Shown one piece after another: positions 35,361-44,862 of a stretch of 64,000 nt of DNA (position 1 is the stretch's first letter; each line of letters begins with the position of its first letter). A program made the position numbers and the translations under genes. Under the pieces are notes generated by a model. That model had not been told where the DNA came from and ran no database searches. It saw nothing but the letters and a program-made list of their open reading frames with translations. This stretch comes from Flavobacterium sp. 83 (GTDB lineage: Bacteria; Bacteroidota; Bacteroidia; Flavobacteriales; Flavobacteriaceae): contig NZ_JQMS01000001.1 of assembly GCF_000744835.1 (NCBI RefSeq), positions 868,001 to 932,000 on the forward strand, in the 5' to 3' direction.

Positions 35361-37421
35361 ATGATACAGAATCCAAAAAGATATACCATTACAGCGGCAT
35401 TGCCTTATACGAACGGACCGATTCACATTGGCCATTTGGCGGGTGTTTACGTGCCTTCGGATATATATTCCAGATATTTAAGATTGCAGGGAAGAGACGT
35501 TTTGTTTGTTTGCGGAAGTGACGAGCACGGCGTGGCAATTTCGATGAAAGCCAAAAAAGAAGGCATTACGCCACAAGAAGTAATCGATAAATATGATGGA
35601 ATAATCCGTAAATCGTTCTCTGATTTTGGAATTTCGTTTGATAATTATTCCAGAACTTCGGCTAAAATTCATCATGATACGGCTTCGGAATTTTTTAGAA
35701 AACTATATGACAAAGGTGATTTTATCGAAGAAGTGACCGAACAATTGTATGATGCAAAAGCAGACCAATTCTTGGCAGACCGTTTTGTGGTGGGAACTTG
35801 TCCAAAATGTGGCAACGAAGAAGCTTACGGTGACCAATGCGAAAAATGTGGTTCGACGCTAAACGCTACGGATTTAATTAATCCAAAATCGACAATAACT
35901 GGAGAAACTCCAATTTTGAAATCTACGAAACACTGGTTTTTGCCTTTGGACCGTTATGAAGATTTCTTGAAAGAATGGATTCTCGTTGGACATAAAAATG
36001 ACTGGAAACCCAATGTTTACGGACAAGTAAAATCATGGATTGACGGCGGACTCGAGCCTCGTGCGGTAACTCGTGACCTAGATTGGGGAATTGATGTTCC
36101 CGTTGAAGGTGCTGAAGGAAAAAAATTATATGTGTGGTTTGATGCGCCAATTGGCTACATTTCATCTACGAAAGAATGGGCTTTGCGCGAAGGAAAAGAT
36201 TGGGAACCGTACTGGAAAGATCAGGATACGAAACTGGTTCACTTCATTGGGAAGGACAATATTGTTTTCCATTGTATCATTTTTCCGGCGATGTTAAAAG
36301 CCGAAGGAAGTTATATTTTGCCGGACAATGTTCCTGCAAACGAGTTCTTGAACTTAGAAGGAAACAAATTGTCTACGTCTAAAAACTGGGCAGTTTGGTT
36401 GCACGAATATTTAGAAGAATTCCCGAATCAGCAAGATGTTTTGCGTTATGCGTTGACATCAAATGCGCCGGAAACTAAGGATAATGATTTTACCTGGAAA
36501 GATTTTCAAGCAAGAAATAATAATGAATTGGTAGCGATTTACGGGAATTTCATTAATCGTGTGGTGGTTTTAACCAACAAATATTACAACGGAATTGTTC
36601 CTCAACCAAATGAACTTTCAGAAGTAGACGAAGCGACTTTAACCGAATTGAAAGCGTACCCAGCTGTGATTTCGAGTTCTGTGGAACGTTACAGATTCCG
36701 TGAAGCTTTAAGCGAACTAATGAATGTAGCGCGTTTAGGAAATAAATATTTGGCAGATGAAGAGCCTTGGAAAGTCATCAAAGACAATCCGGAGCGCGTG
36801 CAAACGCAAATGTATGTGGCGTTGCAAATAGCTGCTGCGTTGAGTTCACTTTGCGAACCGTTCTTACCCTTTACAGCAAAAAAATTATCAAGAATTTTAA
36901 AAATAGAAAGCCCGTTGAACTGGAGTACCATTTCAGAAACATCTGATTTGATTCAGGCTGGACACCAAATTGGGGAAGCTGAATTGTTGTTTGCCAAAAT
37001 TGAAGACGAGGAAATCCAAAAACAAATCGACAAACTGGAAGCAACAAAAACGGCTAATACTGCCGAAAACAAAAAAGCAGAACCACAGAAAGAAGCGATT
37101 CAATTTGAGGATTTTGCCAAAATGGATATCCGTACAGGAACAATATTGGAAGCCGAAAAAATGCCGAAAGCCAACAAGCTTTTGATTTTGAAAGTTGACA
37201 CCGGAATTGACGTTCGTACGATAGTTTCGGGAATTGCCGAAAGTTTCAAACCAGAAGATATCGTAGGAAAAAAAGTTACTGTTTTAGTGAATTTGGCTCC
37301 AAGAAACCTTCGTGGTGTAGAAAGTCAAGGAATGATTTTGATGACTACAAATGCCGAAGGGAAACTGGTATTTGTAAATCCGGATACGGATGGCGTTGCC
37401 AATGGAGAGACTATAAATTAA
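35361..37421 (+). CDS. metG: Methionine--tRNA ligase
   Basis: A 686-residue class I synthetase. HIGH is present as PIHIGHLAG, the KMSKS loop as [12 protein letters not shown], and the zinc knuckle as [18 protein letters not shown] (four Cys). After a Lys/Glu-rich linker (about 555-580) comes a C-terminal EMAP/Trbp111-type tRNA-binding domain: [31 protein letters not shown]. This is the standard dimeric bacterial form. Confidence 0.97.
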   Translation: MIQNPKRYTITAALPYTNGPIHIGHLAGVYVPSDIYSRYLRLQGRDVLFVCGSDEHGVAISMKAKKEGITPQEVIDKYDGIIRKSFSDFGISFDNYSRTSAKIHHDTASEFFRKLYDKGDFIEEVTEQLYDAKADQFLADRFVVGTCPKCGNEEAYGDQCEKCGSTLNATDLINPKSTITGETPILKSTKHWFLPLDRYEDFLKEWILVGHKNDWKPNVYGQVKSWIDGGLEPRAVTRDLDWGIDVPVEGAEGKKLYVWFDAPIGYISSTKEWALREGKDWEPYWKDQDTKLVHFIGKDNIVFHCIIFPAMLKAEGSYILPDNVPANEFLNLEGNKLSTSKNWAVWLHEYLEEFPNQQDVLRYALTSNAPETKDNDFTWKDFQARNNNELVAIYGNFINRVVVLTNKYYNGIVPQPNELSEVDEATLTELKAYPAVISSSVERYRFREALSELMNVARLGNKYLADEEPWKVIKDNPERVQTQMYVALQIAAALSSLCEPFLPFTAKKLSRILKIESPLNWSTISETSDLIQAGHQIGEAELLFAKIEDEEIQKQIDKLEATKTANTAENKKAEPQKEAIQFEDFAKMDIRTGTILEAEKMPKANKLLILKVDTGIDVRTIVSGIAESFKPEDIVGKKVTVLVNLAPRNLRGVESQGMILMTTNAEGKLVFVNPDTDGVANGETIN

Positions 37422-37430
37422 GAAAAATCA

Positions 37431-37490
37431 ATCGAAAATTCGCTAATTAATATATACCATTACTATATTAATTAGCGAATTTGCGGTAAA
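37431..37490. repeat. Dispersed long hairpin, copy 3
   Basis: Arms AAATTCGCTAATTAATATA (37436-37454) and its perfect inverted partner (37464-37482) around a 9-nt loop, with a further GCGG end. Related to the hairpins at 12238 and 29071; it lies between metG and the HAD gene. Confidence 0.8.
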
Positions 37491-37501
37491 ATTAAACAAA
37501 T

Positions 37502-38188
37502 ATGAGCCTAAAAGTAATTGCTTTCGATGCCGACGACACCTTATTTATCAATGAAACTTATTTTGACGAAACCGAGAAAAAATTTTGTGGTTTGATGGAA
37601 GATTATTTATCCCATCAAGGAATTTCGCAAGAACTTTTTAAAGTGGAAATCGACAATTTAAAAATGTATGGTTATGGCATAAAAGGGTATATCCTTTCTA
37701 TGATTGAAGCGGCAATGAAAATTTCCAACAATACAATTCCAATTGAAATCATTGAAAAAATTATCCAATATGGGAAGGAATTAATTGAGAAACCTATTGT
37801 TTTATTAGATGGCGTTCAAGAAACCCTGGAAGCTTTACACGGAAAATACAAATTAGTCGTGGCAACCAAAGGAGATTTATTGGATCAACGCCGAAAGTTA
37901 CACAATTCCGGATTGGGAAAATACTTTCATCATATCGAGGTCATGTCCGACAAGCAAGAATTAGACTATCTGGATTTGATCAAGCGATTAGAAATAACTC
38001 CACAGGAATTCATGATGATTGGAAACTCATTAAAATCAGATGTTTTACCAGTTTTAGCCATAGGAGGACATGCTGTTCACATCCCTTTTCACACTACTTG
38101 GGCTCATGAAAAAATTGATTATAAGGTAGAACATGACAACTTTAATGCTTTTATTAAAATTTCAGATATTTTGAAAACAATTATATAA
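37502..38188 (+). CDS. HAD-superfamily phosphatase-like hydrolase
   Basis: A 228-residue cytosolic HAD hydrolase. Motif I AFDADDTLF supplies the nucleophile Asp (Asp9) and acid/base Asp11. Motif II is VVATKGD (Thr), motif III an Arg/Lys in the DQRRKLH region, and motif IV MIGNSLKSDVLPV with Asn and Asp in place of the more common GDxxxND. A C1-type helical cap lies between motifs I and II. The substrate cannot be read from sequence. It follows metG across a hairpin. Confidence 0.88.
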   Translation: MSLKVIAFDADDTLFINETYFDETEKKFCGLMEDYLSHQGISQELFKVEIDNLKMYGYGIKGYILSMIEAAMKISNNTIPIEIIEKIIQYGKELIEKPIVLLDGVQETLEALHGKYKLVVATKGDLLDQRRKLHNSGLGKYFHHIEVMSDKQELDYLDLIKRLEITPQEFMMIGNSLKSDVLPVLAIGGHAVHIPFHTTWAHEKIDYKVEHDNFNAFIKISDILKTII

Positions 38189-38374
38189 GTAAAAACTTGC
38201 TTTTTTAACCCATTAATGCCAATTTTAACCAATTACCATTAACAACCAACGATTTATATCTGCAAAAAAGCATATAAAAAATTAATGATAAACCAAAACT
38301 AGCACTTATTTATATAATTATTGGCAATAATTTCATAATTAACTGTTTGAAATTTCTTATCAAACAATATGTCG

Positions 38375-38382
38375 TATTTTTG
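38375..38382 (+). promoter_or_regulatory. -7 promoter element of the ompA-like gene
   Basis: TATTTTTG (TAnnTTTG) with TTTG at 38346-38349 as a possible -33. It lies inside a longer open frame that starts at 38369, which supports 38408 as the true start codon. Confidence 0.6.
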
Positions 38383-38407
38383 CAAAGAATTTAAAAATGA
38401 AAAAAAA

Positions 38408-39664
38408 ATGAAAAAACTTATACCTATTTTAGTATTTGCTCTGGCATTTACATCGATGAGTGCTCAAACTGAGTCAGAAAAAAGCACTAAAGAAGACTAC
38501 AACAAATGGTCTGTTGAATTAGCAGGAGGTTTTAACAAACCACAAAGACCTATGGCTTCGGGTTATTTTACTTCTACGCCAAGTCCTTATGTTGCCGATC
38601 TTGGAGTTAGATACATGTTTAATAACAAATTTGGTTTGAAAGCTGACTTTGGTTACAATAGTTTCCAAGGACAAAACAGTTCAAAAGATTTTGACACTAA
38701 GTACTACAGAGTAGACTTACAAGCAGTTGCAAACTTAGGAAGAATCATGAGTTTTGAAACTTGGACTAAAACAATTGGTTTATTAGGTCATGCTGGTTTT
38801 GGTTTAGCGCAGCTAGAAGATCAAAATTCTGCATGGAAAGACAGAATGGGTAACTTTATGGCTGGTGTAACAGGCCAAATCAAATTATCTGACAGAATCG
38901 CTTTAACAGGTGATTTCACAACCATTCTTAATGCTTCTCAAGATGGTACTTTTGATGCTGCAACTACGCGTACTTCAAGAGGGTTTTCAGGAATTCTTTT
39001 CAATGGTACAGTAGGTTTAACTGTTTACTTAGGTAAAAATGTAAAACACGCTGACTGGATTATTGATAATGAAAGTCGTTTAGACGGAATTGACGCAAAA
39101 ATTGCTGCTATTGAAAATAAAATGCTAGACTCTGATAAAGACGGAGTTGCTGATTATTTAGATGAAGAAGCTAATACTCCAGCCGGAACTATGGTGGATA
39201 CTAAAGGAAGATCAATTGATAAAAACAACAATAATGTTCCTGATGAAACAGAAGCTTACATCTTGAAAAATTATGGTAGTACGACTAATAACTCTCCGCT
39301 TTTAACAAACAACGAATTAATTAAAAGCTTAATCAACGGTGGTTATGTTGCAGTTTATTTTGATTTCAATAAATCTACTCCAACCAATGTCTCAACAGAA
39401 GGTACTGATTTTATGTTAACCTACCTAAGAAACAATCCTACTGCGACAATTGATATTGTAGGTCATGCTGACGAAATAGGAAGATCTGCTTACAATGATA
39501 AGTTATCTAATGCAAGAGCTAACAATGTGAAAAATACTTTGGTGAAAGCTAATGTTGATGCTTCAAGATTGAATGTAATTGCAGCTGGCGAAGATACTTC
39601 AGTAGATATTGATTCAGAAAACGCAAGACGATTAGTTAGAAGAGTTACTTTCAGAGTAAAATAA
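38408..39664 (+). CDS. OmpA-family outer-membrane porin-like protein
   Basis: A 418-residue outer-membrane protein. The start at 38408 (MKKLIPILVFALAFTSMSAQ) gives a clean signal peptide; the upstream ATG at 38369 would put extra residues before it and would overlap the promoter. Residues 25-220 form a beta-barrel (ADLGVRYMFNNKFGLKADFGYNSF). Then come thrombospondin-3-type calcium repeats (DSDKDGVADYLDEEANTPAG, KNNNNVPDETEA), and a C-terminal OmpA domain (about 300-418; FDFNKSTPTN, IVGHADEIGRSAYND, ARRLVRRV) binding peptidoglycan. It is likely one of the abundant outer-membrane proteins, with its own promoter and terminator. Confidence 0.93.
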   Translation: MKKLIPILVFALAFTSMSAQTESEKSTKEDYNKWSVELAGGFNKPQRPMASGYFTSTPSPYVADLGVRYMFNNKFGLKADFGYNSFQGQNSSKDFDTKYYRVDLQAVANLGRIMSFETWTKTIGLLGHAGFGLAQLEDQNSAWKDRMGNFMAGVTGQIKLSDRIALTGDFTTILNASQDGTFDAATTRTSRGFSGILFNGTVGLTVYLGKNVKHADWIIDNESRLDGIDAKIAAIENKMLDSDKDGVADYLDEEANTPAGTMVDTKGRSIDKNNNNVPDETEAYILKNYGSTTNNSPLLTNNELIKSLINGGYVAVYFDFNKSTPTNVSTEGTDFMLTYLRNNPTATIDIVGHADEIGRSAYNDKLSNARANNVKNTLVKANVDASRLNVIAAGEDTSVDIDSENARRLVRRVTFRVK

Positions 39665-39686
39665 ATTTAGTTTTTATTTCCAAAAG

Positions 39687-39718
39687 GCCCTAAAAGGAAT
39701 TTCTTTTAGGGCTTTTTT
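39687..39718 (+). terminator. Rho-independent terminator
   Basis: Perfect 10-bp stem GCCCTAAAAG / CTTTTAGGGC with a 6-nt loop and TTTTTT, 22 bases after the OmpA stop. Confidence 0.92.
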
Positions 39719-39874
39719 ATGTCTACTATTCTGGGTTCTTATCAGCAACAATTTCTTAATATCATACCATTACAAACATCAATTTTCTTCTTATTTACAA
39801 TAAAAATTAAATAAAATGAATTTAAGATTTGAAAGAATGCAATACTTTTAACTAATAAATAAAATCACAAAATC

Positions 39875-40504
39875 TTGAAAACACTTTTAGATATAGAAAA
39901 TTGGAATAGAAAAGAACACTTTTTATTTTTTAAACAAATGGAAGAACCATTTTTTGGTGCAACTGTAAACATCGATTGTACCAAAGCTTATGAAACTGCA
40001 AAAGCGTTAAACGCTTCATTTTTCATTTATTACTTACACAAAACATTAGTTGCGGTCAATACGATTGAAACATTTCGTTACCGAATATCTGATGACAAAA
40101 TCTTTGTTTATGACCAAATAAATGGTTCTGCCACAATTGGTAGGGAAGACGGTACTTTTGGTTTCTCTTTGATTGAATACAATGCTGATTTCACTGTCTT
40201 CAAAAAAACGGCTATCACAGAAATTGAACGCATACAGAACACTACTGGTCTTTTTACAAGAACTTTTGAAAATGATAATGTAATTCATTTTTCGGCAATA
40301 CCGTGGCTCAATTTCTCTTCCTTATCTCATGCCAGAAGTTATACTTTTCCAGATAGTTGCCCGAAGATTTCTTTTGGTAAAATGATGGTTGCTGAAAACG
40401 GAAAAAGAACCATGTCCATGTCTATTCATGTGCATCACGGATTAATGGATGGTTTGCATGTAGGTCAATTTGTAGATTATTTTCAAGAATTAATGAACCA
40501 TTAA
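39875..40504 (+). CDS. Chloramphenicol-acetyltransferase family protein
   Basis: A 209-residue CAT-fold acyltransferase. Family blocks: NWNRKEHFLFFKQMEEPFFGATVNIDCT at the N-terminus and the catalytic motif VHHGLMDGLHVGQF with the HHxxxDG signature (His187-His188...Asp192-Gly193). The ATG is missing; the frame begins with TTG at 39875, needed to include the conserved N-terminal block. CAT genes acetylate chloramphenicol, but many chromosomal family members act on other substrates, so resistance should not be assumed. It stands alone before a hairpin. Confidence 0.85.
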   Translation: MKTLLDIENWNRKEHFLFFKQMEEPFFGATVNIDCTKAYETAKALNASFFIYYLHKTLVAVNTIETFRYRISDDKIFVYDQINGSATIGREDGTFGFSLIEYNADFTVFKKTAITEIERIQNTTGLFTRTFENDNVIHFSAIPWLNFSSLSHARSYTFPDSCPKISFGKMMVAENGKRTMSMSIHVHHGLMDGLHVGQFVDYFQELMNH

Positions 40505-40548
40505 AATGGTCATGGCCAGTTGCAGCATTCGTCTTAGTGTTGTAAAAA

Positions 40549-40590
40549 AAACCACCGTTTACAGCTAAATTGAGCTGCAAACGGTGGTTT
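40549..40590. terminator. Bidirectional terminator hairpin
   Basis: AAACCACCGTTT-CAGCT pairs with AGCTG-AAACGGTGGTTT, 17 bp with one mismatch in the middle and a 6-nt loop, with A and T tracts at the sides, between the convergent CAT-like gene and ssb. Confidence 0.85.
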
Positions 40591-40607
40591 CGTATTGGAA
40601 CCTTGTT

Positions 40608-40940
40608 TTACTTTCCTAAAAGCAAAATATCATTAACCACTACTTCTGTAATATATCGTTTTTCTCCGTTTTTATCATCGTAACTTCTGTGAGCCAATTT
40701 ACCTTCGATGGCAATTTCTTTTCCTTTGGTTACGTATTTCTCAATAATTTCAGCAGTTTTTCCCCAAGCTACTAATTTGTGCCATTGGGTTTCTTCTACT
40801 TTTTCTCCTTTGTCGTTTTTGTAACTTTCGTTTGTGGCTAGAGTAAAATTGGCTAATTTTTTCCCTCCATCAAAAGTTTTGATTTCTGGATCATTCCCTA
40901 CGTGTCCAATTAACTGTACTTTGTTTCTTAATGCATTCAT
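40608..40940 (-). CDS. ssb: Short single-stranded DNA-binding protein
   Basis: A 110-residue OB-fold SSB: MNALRNKVQLIGHVGNDPEI, ANFTLATNESYKNDKGEKVEETQWHKLVAWGKTAE, GKEIAIEGKLAHRSYDDKNGEKRY. It ends at VNDILLLGK, so the disordered linker and acidic DDDIPF-like tip used to recruit repair and replication partners are absent. It is therefore probably an accessory SSB rather than the main replicative one; Bacteroidota often carry both. Single gene. Confidence 0.93.
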   Translation of the reverse strand: MNALRNKVQLIGHVGNDPEIKTFDGGKKLANFTLATNESYKNDKGEKVEETQWHKLVAWGKTAEIIEKYVTKGKEIAIEGKLAHRSYDDKNGEKRYITEVVVNDILLLGK

Positions 40941-41270
40941 GGCGTGTAAAATTTAAATGTTAGTGTATGTAAGTTCTTTGTTGAATCAGTGTTTCAAATC
41001 AACATTGCAAAGATGCGATGGCTCGCAAAAATTATTCGGTTACTAACTGTTTACTTTCGGTTGTAACTGTTTGTAAGCGTTTGTAAATGGAAAAAAATGT
41101 ATATATTTGACTGATTGTATTTGATTTATCAAAATAAAAAAATTAATTCCCGTTAGCCCTGATTGCAGTGAAAATCCTTTATTTTTTTCTTTAAAAAATA
41201 AAGATTGAAACGAAAAGCAGGAACAATATTAACAAATATGCACTGTTAATTCGCTTCAAAAAACAAAACT
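40941..41270. other. 330-bp gap with structured element copy C
   Basis: Lies between the 5' ends of divergent ssb and the zinc-ribbon gene. It contains structured-element copy C (41149-41226). No gene seen; promoters for both sides must be here. Confidence 0.5.
41149..41226 (+). ncRNA. Dispersed structured element, copy C (possible flavo-1-like RNA)
   Basis: CCCGTTAGCCCTGATTGCAGTGAAAATCCT, an A/T hairpin (CTTTATTTTTTT.. / AAAAAATAAAG), then GATTGAAACGAAAAGCAGGAAC. The 3' block is less well preserved than in copies A and B. Confidence 0.45.
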
Positions 41271-41621
41271 ATGAATAAAACCTGCTTAGAATGTGGCGAA
41301 AAGATTGTAGGCCGCGAAGACAAAAAGTTTTGCAGTGACGGTTGTCGTAATGCTTACAATAACAAGATAAACAAAGACAGCACAAATTTTATGCGTAACA
41401 TCAACAATAAGTTGCGTAAGAATTACCGCATTCTATCCGAACTTAATGTAGAAGGAAAATCAAAAACTACCCGAGCGAAACTCCTGAGCAAAGGCTTTGA
41501 CTTTGAATTTTTCACCAATATTTTACAAACCAAAACAGGAAATACCTACTATTTTCTGTATGACCAAGGCTATATGCATTTAGATAATGATTTTTATATG
41601 TTAGTCAAAAAAGATATTTAA
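41271..41621 (+). CDS. Zinc-ribbon (DUF2116-like) conserved protein
   Basis: A 116-residue cytosolic protein. The N-terminus CLECGEKIVGREDKKFCSDGCRNAYNNK contains four Cys arranged CxxC...CxxxC, a small zinc ribbon like DUF2116/YacG-type zinc fingers. The rest is a basic helical region and a C-terminal TYYFLYDQGYMHLDNDFYMLVKK. Similar proteins occur in other flavobacteria as far as I recall, with no assigned function. It is followed by an M28 peptidase after 29 bases and may share its transcript. Confidence 0.75.
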   Translation: MNKTCLECGEKIVGREDKKFCSDGCRNAYNNKINKDSTNFMRNINNKLRKNYRILSELNVEGKSKTTRAKLLSKGFDFEFFTNILQTKTGNTYYFLYDQGYMHLDNDFYMLVKKDI

Positions 41622-41650
41622 ATACCACAACCCCAATCTATTTCCTAATC

Positions 41651-44044
41651 ATGAAAAAAGATTATTTCTCCATTTTTGCCAGTTCATTTATCCTAGTCAT
41701 TTTGGGATTGATTTACTTTACGATGATGCCACGTTTTACTTCGGATGACGAAGGCTTGCTTTCTGAATTTTCGACAAAAAGGGCTATGGCTCAAGTAGAA
41801 TCCATTTCAAAGCAACCGCATTATGTAGGTTCAGATAATCATGAAGTTGTGGCAAATTATCTTCAAAAAGAGTTGAACAAACTTGGATTAGAAACCACTA
41901 TTCAGGAAGGCTATACGTTGAGTGATTGGGGAAATCTGGTAAAATCCAAGAATATATTGGCTCGAATAAAAGGTAGCAATAGCTCTAAAGCTTTGCTGTT
42001 GCTTACTCATTATGACAGCGCGCCGCATTCCTACTCTCATGGCGCAAGCGATGCAGGTTCTGGTGTAGCGACAATATTAGAGAGTGTTCGTGCTTTTTTA
42101 CACAATAAAACACCACATAAAAACGATATTATTATTTTGTTTTCGGATGCGGAGGAATTAGGACTGAATGGCGCGGCTCTTTTTGTAACCCGCCATCAAT
42201 GGGCCAAAGAGGTGGGTTTGGCACTCAATTTTGAAGCACGCGGTTCTTCAGGACCAAGCTATATGTTGATGGAAACCAATAAGGGAAATGCTGGATTGGT
42301 AAAAGAATTTGCTGCTGCTAAAGCTACTTTTCCGGTATCAAATTCCTTGATGTACAGCATTTATAAAATGTTGCCTAATGATACGGATTTGACCGTTTTT
42401 AGGGAACAAGGCAATATTCAAGGATATAATTTTGCCTTTATTGACGACCATTTTAATTATCATACCGTTCAGGATGACATCAACCATTTGAACAAAAACA
42501 CCTTAGCGCATCAAGGCACATACTTGATGCCTTTGTTAAACTATTTTTCGAATGCTGATTTGAATACTACACAAGCCACAGATGATGATGTTTATTTTAC
42601 TATACCGTATACATTTATAAGTTATCCTTTCAGTTGGGTTTTACCAATGGTGGTAATTGCATTGGCTTTATTCATTTTCCTGTTGTTTTTAGGAAGAGCC
42701 AAACGCATTTTATCTTTTCGGGAAATTGGTCGAGGATTTATTCCGTTTTTAGGCTCTGTAATCATCACGGGATTAATTACTTTTTTTGGATGGAAAGCAT
42801 TGCTTAAAGTCTACCCGCAATACAATGATTTACTCAATGGATTCACCTATAATGGACACGCTTATATCGCTGCATTTGTACTTTTGGCTCTAGCGATAAG
42901 CTTGGCATTTTACAACCGTTTTTCGGCCAAAAAAGTCACGATGAATCATTATGTAGCACCATTATTTCTATGGATTATCATCAACGGAGGTCTGGCTTTT
43001 ACTTTACAAGGTGCTGGCTTTTTGATTATTCCGGTTTACTTTGGGCTATTTGTTTTTAGTGTTTTTATTGTAACTCAAAGATCCAATAAAATACTAAATC
43101 TTATATGCAGCATTCCTGCTTTGATCATCATAGCCCCATTTATACAAATGTTCCCTATTGGTTTGGGATTAAAAGTGCTGTTTGGAAGTGCGATTCTTAC
43201 TGTATTGACTTTCGGTTTATTGTTGCCTATTTTTGGGGCTTTCGCCAAAAAAGGAATCTGGTCGTTTGTGTTTTTTGTCCTTGCCATCGGCTTTTTTGCG
43301 AAAGCGCATTCCGAATCAGGATACGAATTTGGAAAAGCTAAATCAAACAGTTTGTTATATGTTTATAATGCCGATACAAACACGGCAAATTGGCTAACGT
43401 ATGACACCAATCTTGATTCCTGGACCAAAGGCTATTTAGGCGAAAACCCAAAAGAAGCGACTGCCATGGAGGACACGCCATTGCCAAGTAAATACAATAC
43501 TACCTTTACATATCAATCCAAAGCTCCCATAAAAGTATTAGAAAAACCAAGTATCGAATTTCTTGAAGACCGAATTGTGGGCAATCAAAGGTATTTAAAA
43601 ATAAAAATTTCTCCGAACCGAAAAGTAAACCGTTATGATATTTTTGCCAATGAAAAAATGGCTATTCATAATTTTAAAGCAAACGGCGTGACCTCTTTAG
43701 GTCAGAAAAATTCATTGTACCAACGAAAAGGAAAGAAAATATTGAGTTACTATGTAGTTGACAATGCCCCTTTGGAAATACAATTCACTATAAATACGGC
43801 TACCGTTTTTGATATGGAATTAATGGAAAGTTCTTTTGATTTAATTACCAATCCTTTATTTGGAATAGCAAAAAGAGAGAACTGGATGATGCCAACACCT
43901 TTCGTTTTGAATGATGCGGTGGTGATTAAAGAAAAAATAAAACCAAGTCCAATAGTGATTGTAAACACTTTGAATACTGCCTTGACAACTCCTATTGTAA
44001 AAGATAGTTTGACGATTGTGAAAGACAGCTTGAAAGTCAAATAA
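41651..44044 (+). CDS. M28-family membrane metallopeptidase
   Basis: A 797-residue protein: an N-terminal membrane anchor (residues 9-26), an M28 zinc aminopeptidase domain (about 40-300) and a C-terminal part with about eight membrane helices (about 320-560) followed by a soluble region. This is the Fxna/ERMP1-like layout. Zinc-site residues are visible: His120 in THYD, Asp134 in GASDAGSG, the Glu168-Glu169 pair in FSDAEELG and a late His in FNYHTVQDDINHL. It should cleave N-terminal residues from peptides at the membrane. It is followed by an SDR-like gene after 13 bases. Confidence 0.9.
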   Translation: MKKDYFSIFASSFILVILGLIYFTMMPRFTSDDEGLLSEFSTKRAMAQVESISKQPHYVGSDNHEVVANYLQKELNKLGLETTIQEGYTLSDWGNLVKSKNILARIKGSNSSKALLLLTHYDSAPHSYSHGASDAGSGVATILESVRAFLHNKTPHKNDIIILFSDAEELGLNGAALFVTRHQWAKEVGLALNFEARGSSGPSYMLMETNKGNAGLVKEFAAAKATFPVSNSLMYSIYKMLPNDTDLTVFREQGNIQGYNFAFIDDHFNYHTVQDDINHLNKNTLAHQGTYLMPLLNYFSNADLNTTQATDDDVYFTIPYTFISYPFSWVLPMVVIALALFIFLLFLGRAKRILSFREIGRGFIPFLGSVIITGLITFFGWKALLKVYPQYNDLLNGFTYNGHAYIAAFVLLALAISLAFYNRFSAKKVTMNHYVAPLFLWIIINGGLAFTLQGAGFLIIPVYFGLFVFSVFIVTQRSNKILNLICSIPALIIIAPFIQMFPIGLGLKVLFGSAILTVLTFGLLLPIFGAFAKKGIWSFVFFVLAIGFFAKAHSESGYEFGKAKSNSLLYVYNADTNTANWLTYDTNLDSWTKGYLGENPKEATAMEDTPLPSKYNTTFTYQSKAPIKVLEKPSIEFLEDRIVGNQRYLKIKISPNRKVNRYDIFANEKMAIHNFKANGVTSLGQKNSLYQRKGKKILSYYVVDNAPLEIQFTINTATVFDMELMESSFDLITNPLFGIAKRENWMMPTPFVLNDAVVIKEKIKPSPIVIVNTLNTALTTPIVKDSLTIVKDSLKVK

Positions 44045-44057
44045 TTTAAAAATAAAA

Positions 44058-44861
44058 ATGACAAAAATTAGCATTCTAGGTTGTGGTTGGTTGGGTTTGC
44101 CTTTGGCGAAAGCCTTATTAAGAAAAGGGTTATCAGTAAATGGTTCGACTACTTCGGTGGAGAAATTATCAGTGTTGGAAAATTCAGGAATCAATCCTTT
44201 TTTACTGACCCTTTCAGAATATAAAACAGAAGGGGAAATAACCGATTTTCTAGAAAAATCCGAAATTTTGATAGTTGATGTTCCGCCAAAACTTCGTGGT
44301 TCAGAAAAAGAGAACTTCGTTTCTAAGATTAGAAATACAATTCCGTTTATAGAAAAATCTTCTATTGATAAAGTGATTTTCATAAGCTCCACATCAGTTT
44401 ATGGGGATATACATACAGTCGTTTCTGAAGAAACACCACCTCAACCGGATACTGAAAGCGGCAAACAATTATTGGAAACAGAACAGCTTTTACAAAGCAA
44501 TAAAAACTTCAAAACTACTGTGCTTCGTTTTGGTGGTTTAATTGGCGAAGACCGACATCCTATAAAATTCCTGGCGGGTCGTGAGAATCTTGACAATCCA
44601 GATGCTCCTATAAATCTAATTCATCAGGAGGATTGTATCGGTATTATTCTAAAGATTATTGCTACTAATTCTTGGGATGAAACCTTCAATGCAGTGACTC
44701 CTTATCATCCTTCCCGAGAAGAGTATTATAGCCAAAAAGCTATTTATTTAAATTTGGTTGCGCCAAAATTCAATCATTCCGAAAAATCAATAGGAAAAAC
44801 TATTTTGAATGATAAAGTGGAAACCATTTTAAATTATACTTTTACAAAACCAAATTTATAA
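44058..44861 (+). CDS. NAD(P)-binding SDR/epimerase-like protein (YeeZ-like)
   Basis: A 267-residue protein with a Rossmann N-terminus MTKISILGCGWLGLPLAKALLRKG (GxGxxG-type), then ILIVDVPPKLRGSE, FISSTSVYGD and the atypical SDR pattern FGGLIGEDRHPIKFLAGR. This matches the extended/atypical SDR group including E. coli YeeZ. The catalytic Tyr-x3-Lys of active SDRs is not clear (SVYGDI... only), so activity may differ. Its substrate is unknown. It is 13 bases downstream of the M28 gene. Confidence 0.78.
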   Translation: MTKISILGCGWLGLPLAKALLRKGLSVNGSTTSVEKLSVLENSGINPFLLTLSEYKTEGEITDFLEKSEILIVDVPPKLRGSEKENFVSKIRNTIPFIEKSSIDKVIFISSTSVYGDIHTVVSEETPPQPDTESGKQLLETEQLLQSNKNFKTTVLRFGGLIGEDRHPIKFLAGRENLDNPDAPINLIHQEDCIGIILKIIATNSWDETFNAVTPYHPSREEYYSQKAIYLNLVAPKFNHSEKSIGKTILNDKVETILNYTFTKPNL

Positions 44862-44862
44862 A

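Noticed and set aside
12238-37490. CRISPR-like repeats from the dispersed hairpins
   Set aside because: The copies are thousands of bases apart, not regularly spaced, and no cas genes are present.
43856-44392. 178-codon minus-strand frame across the M28/SDR junction
   Set aside because: Antisense to two convincing genes, no recognisable motif.
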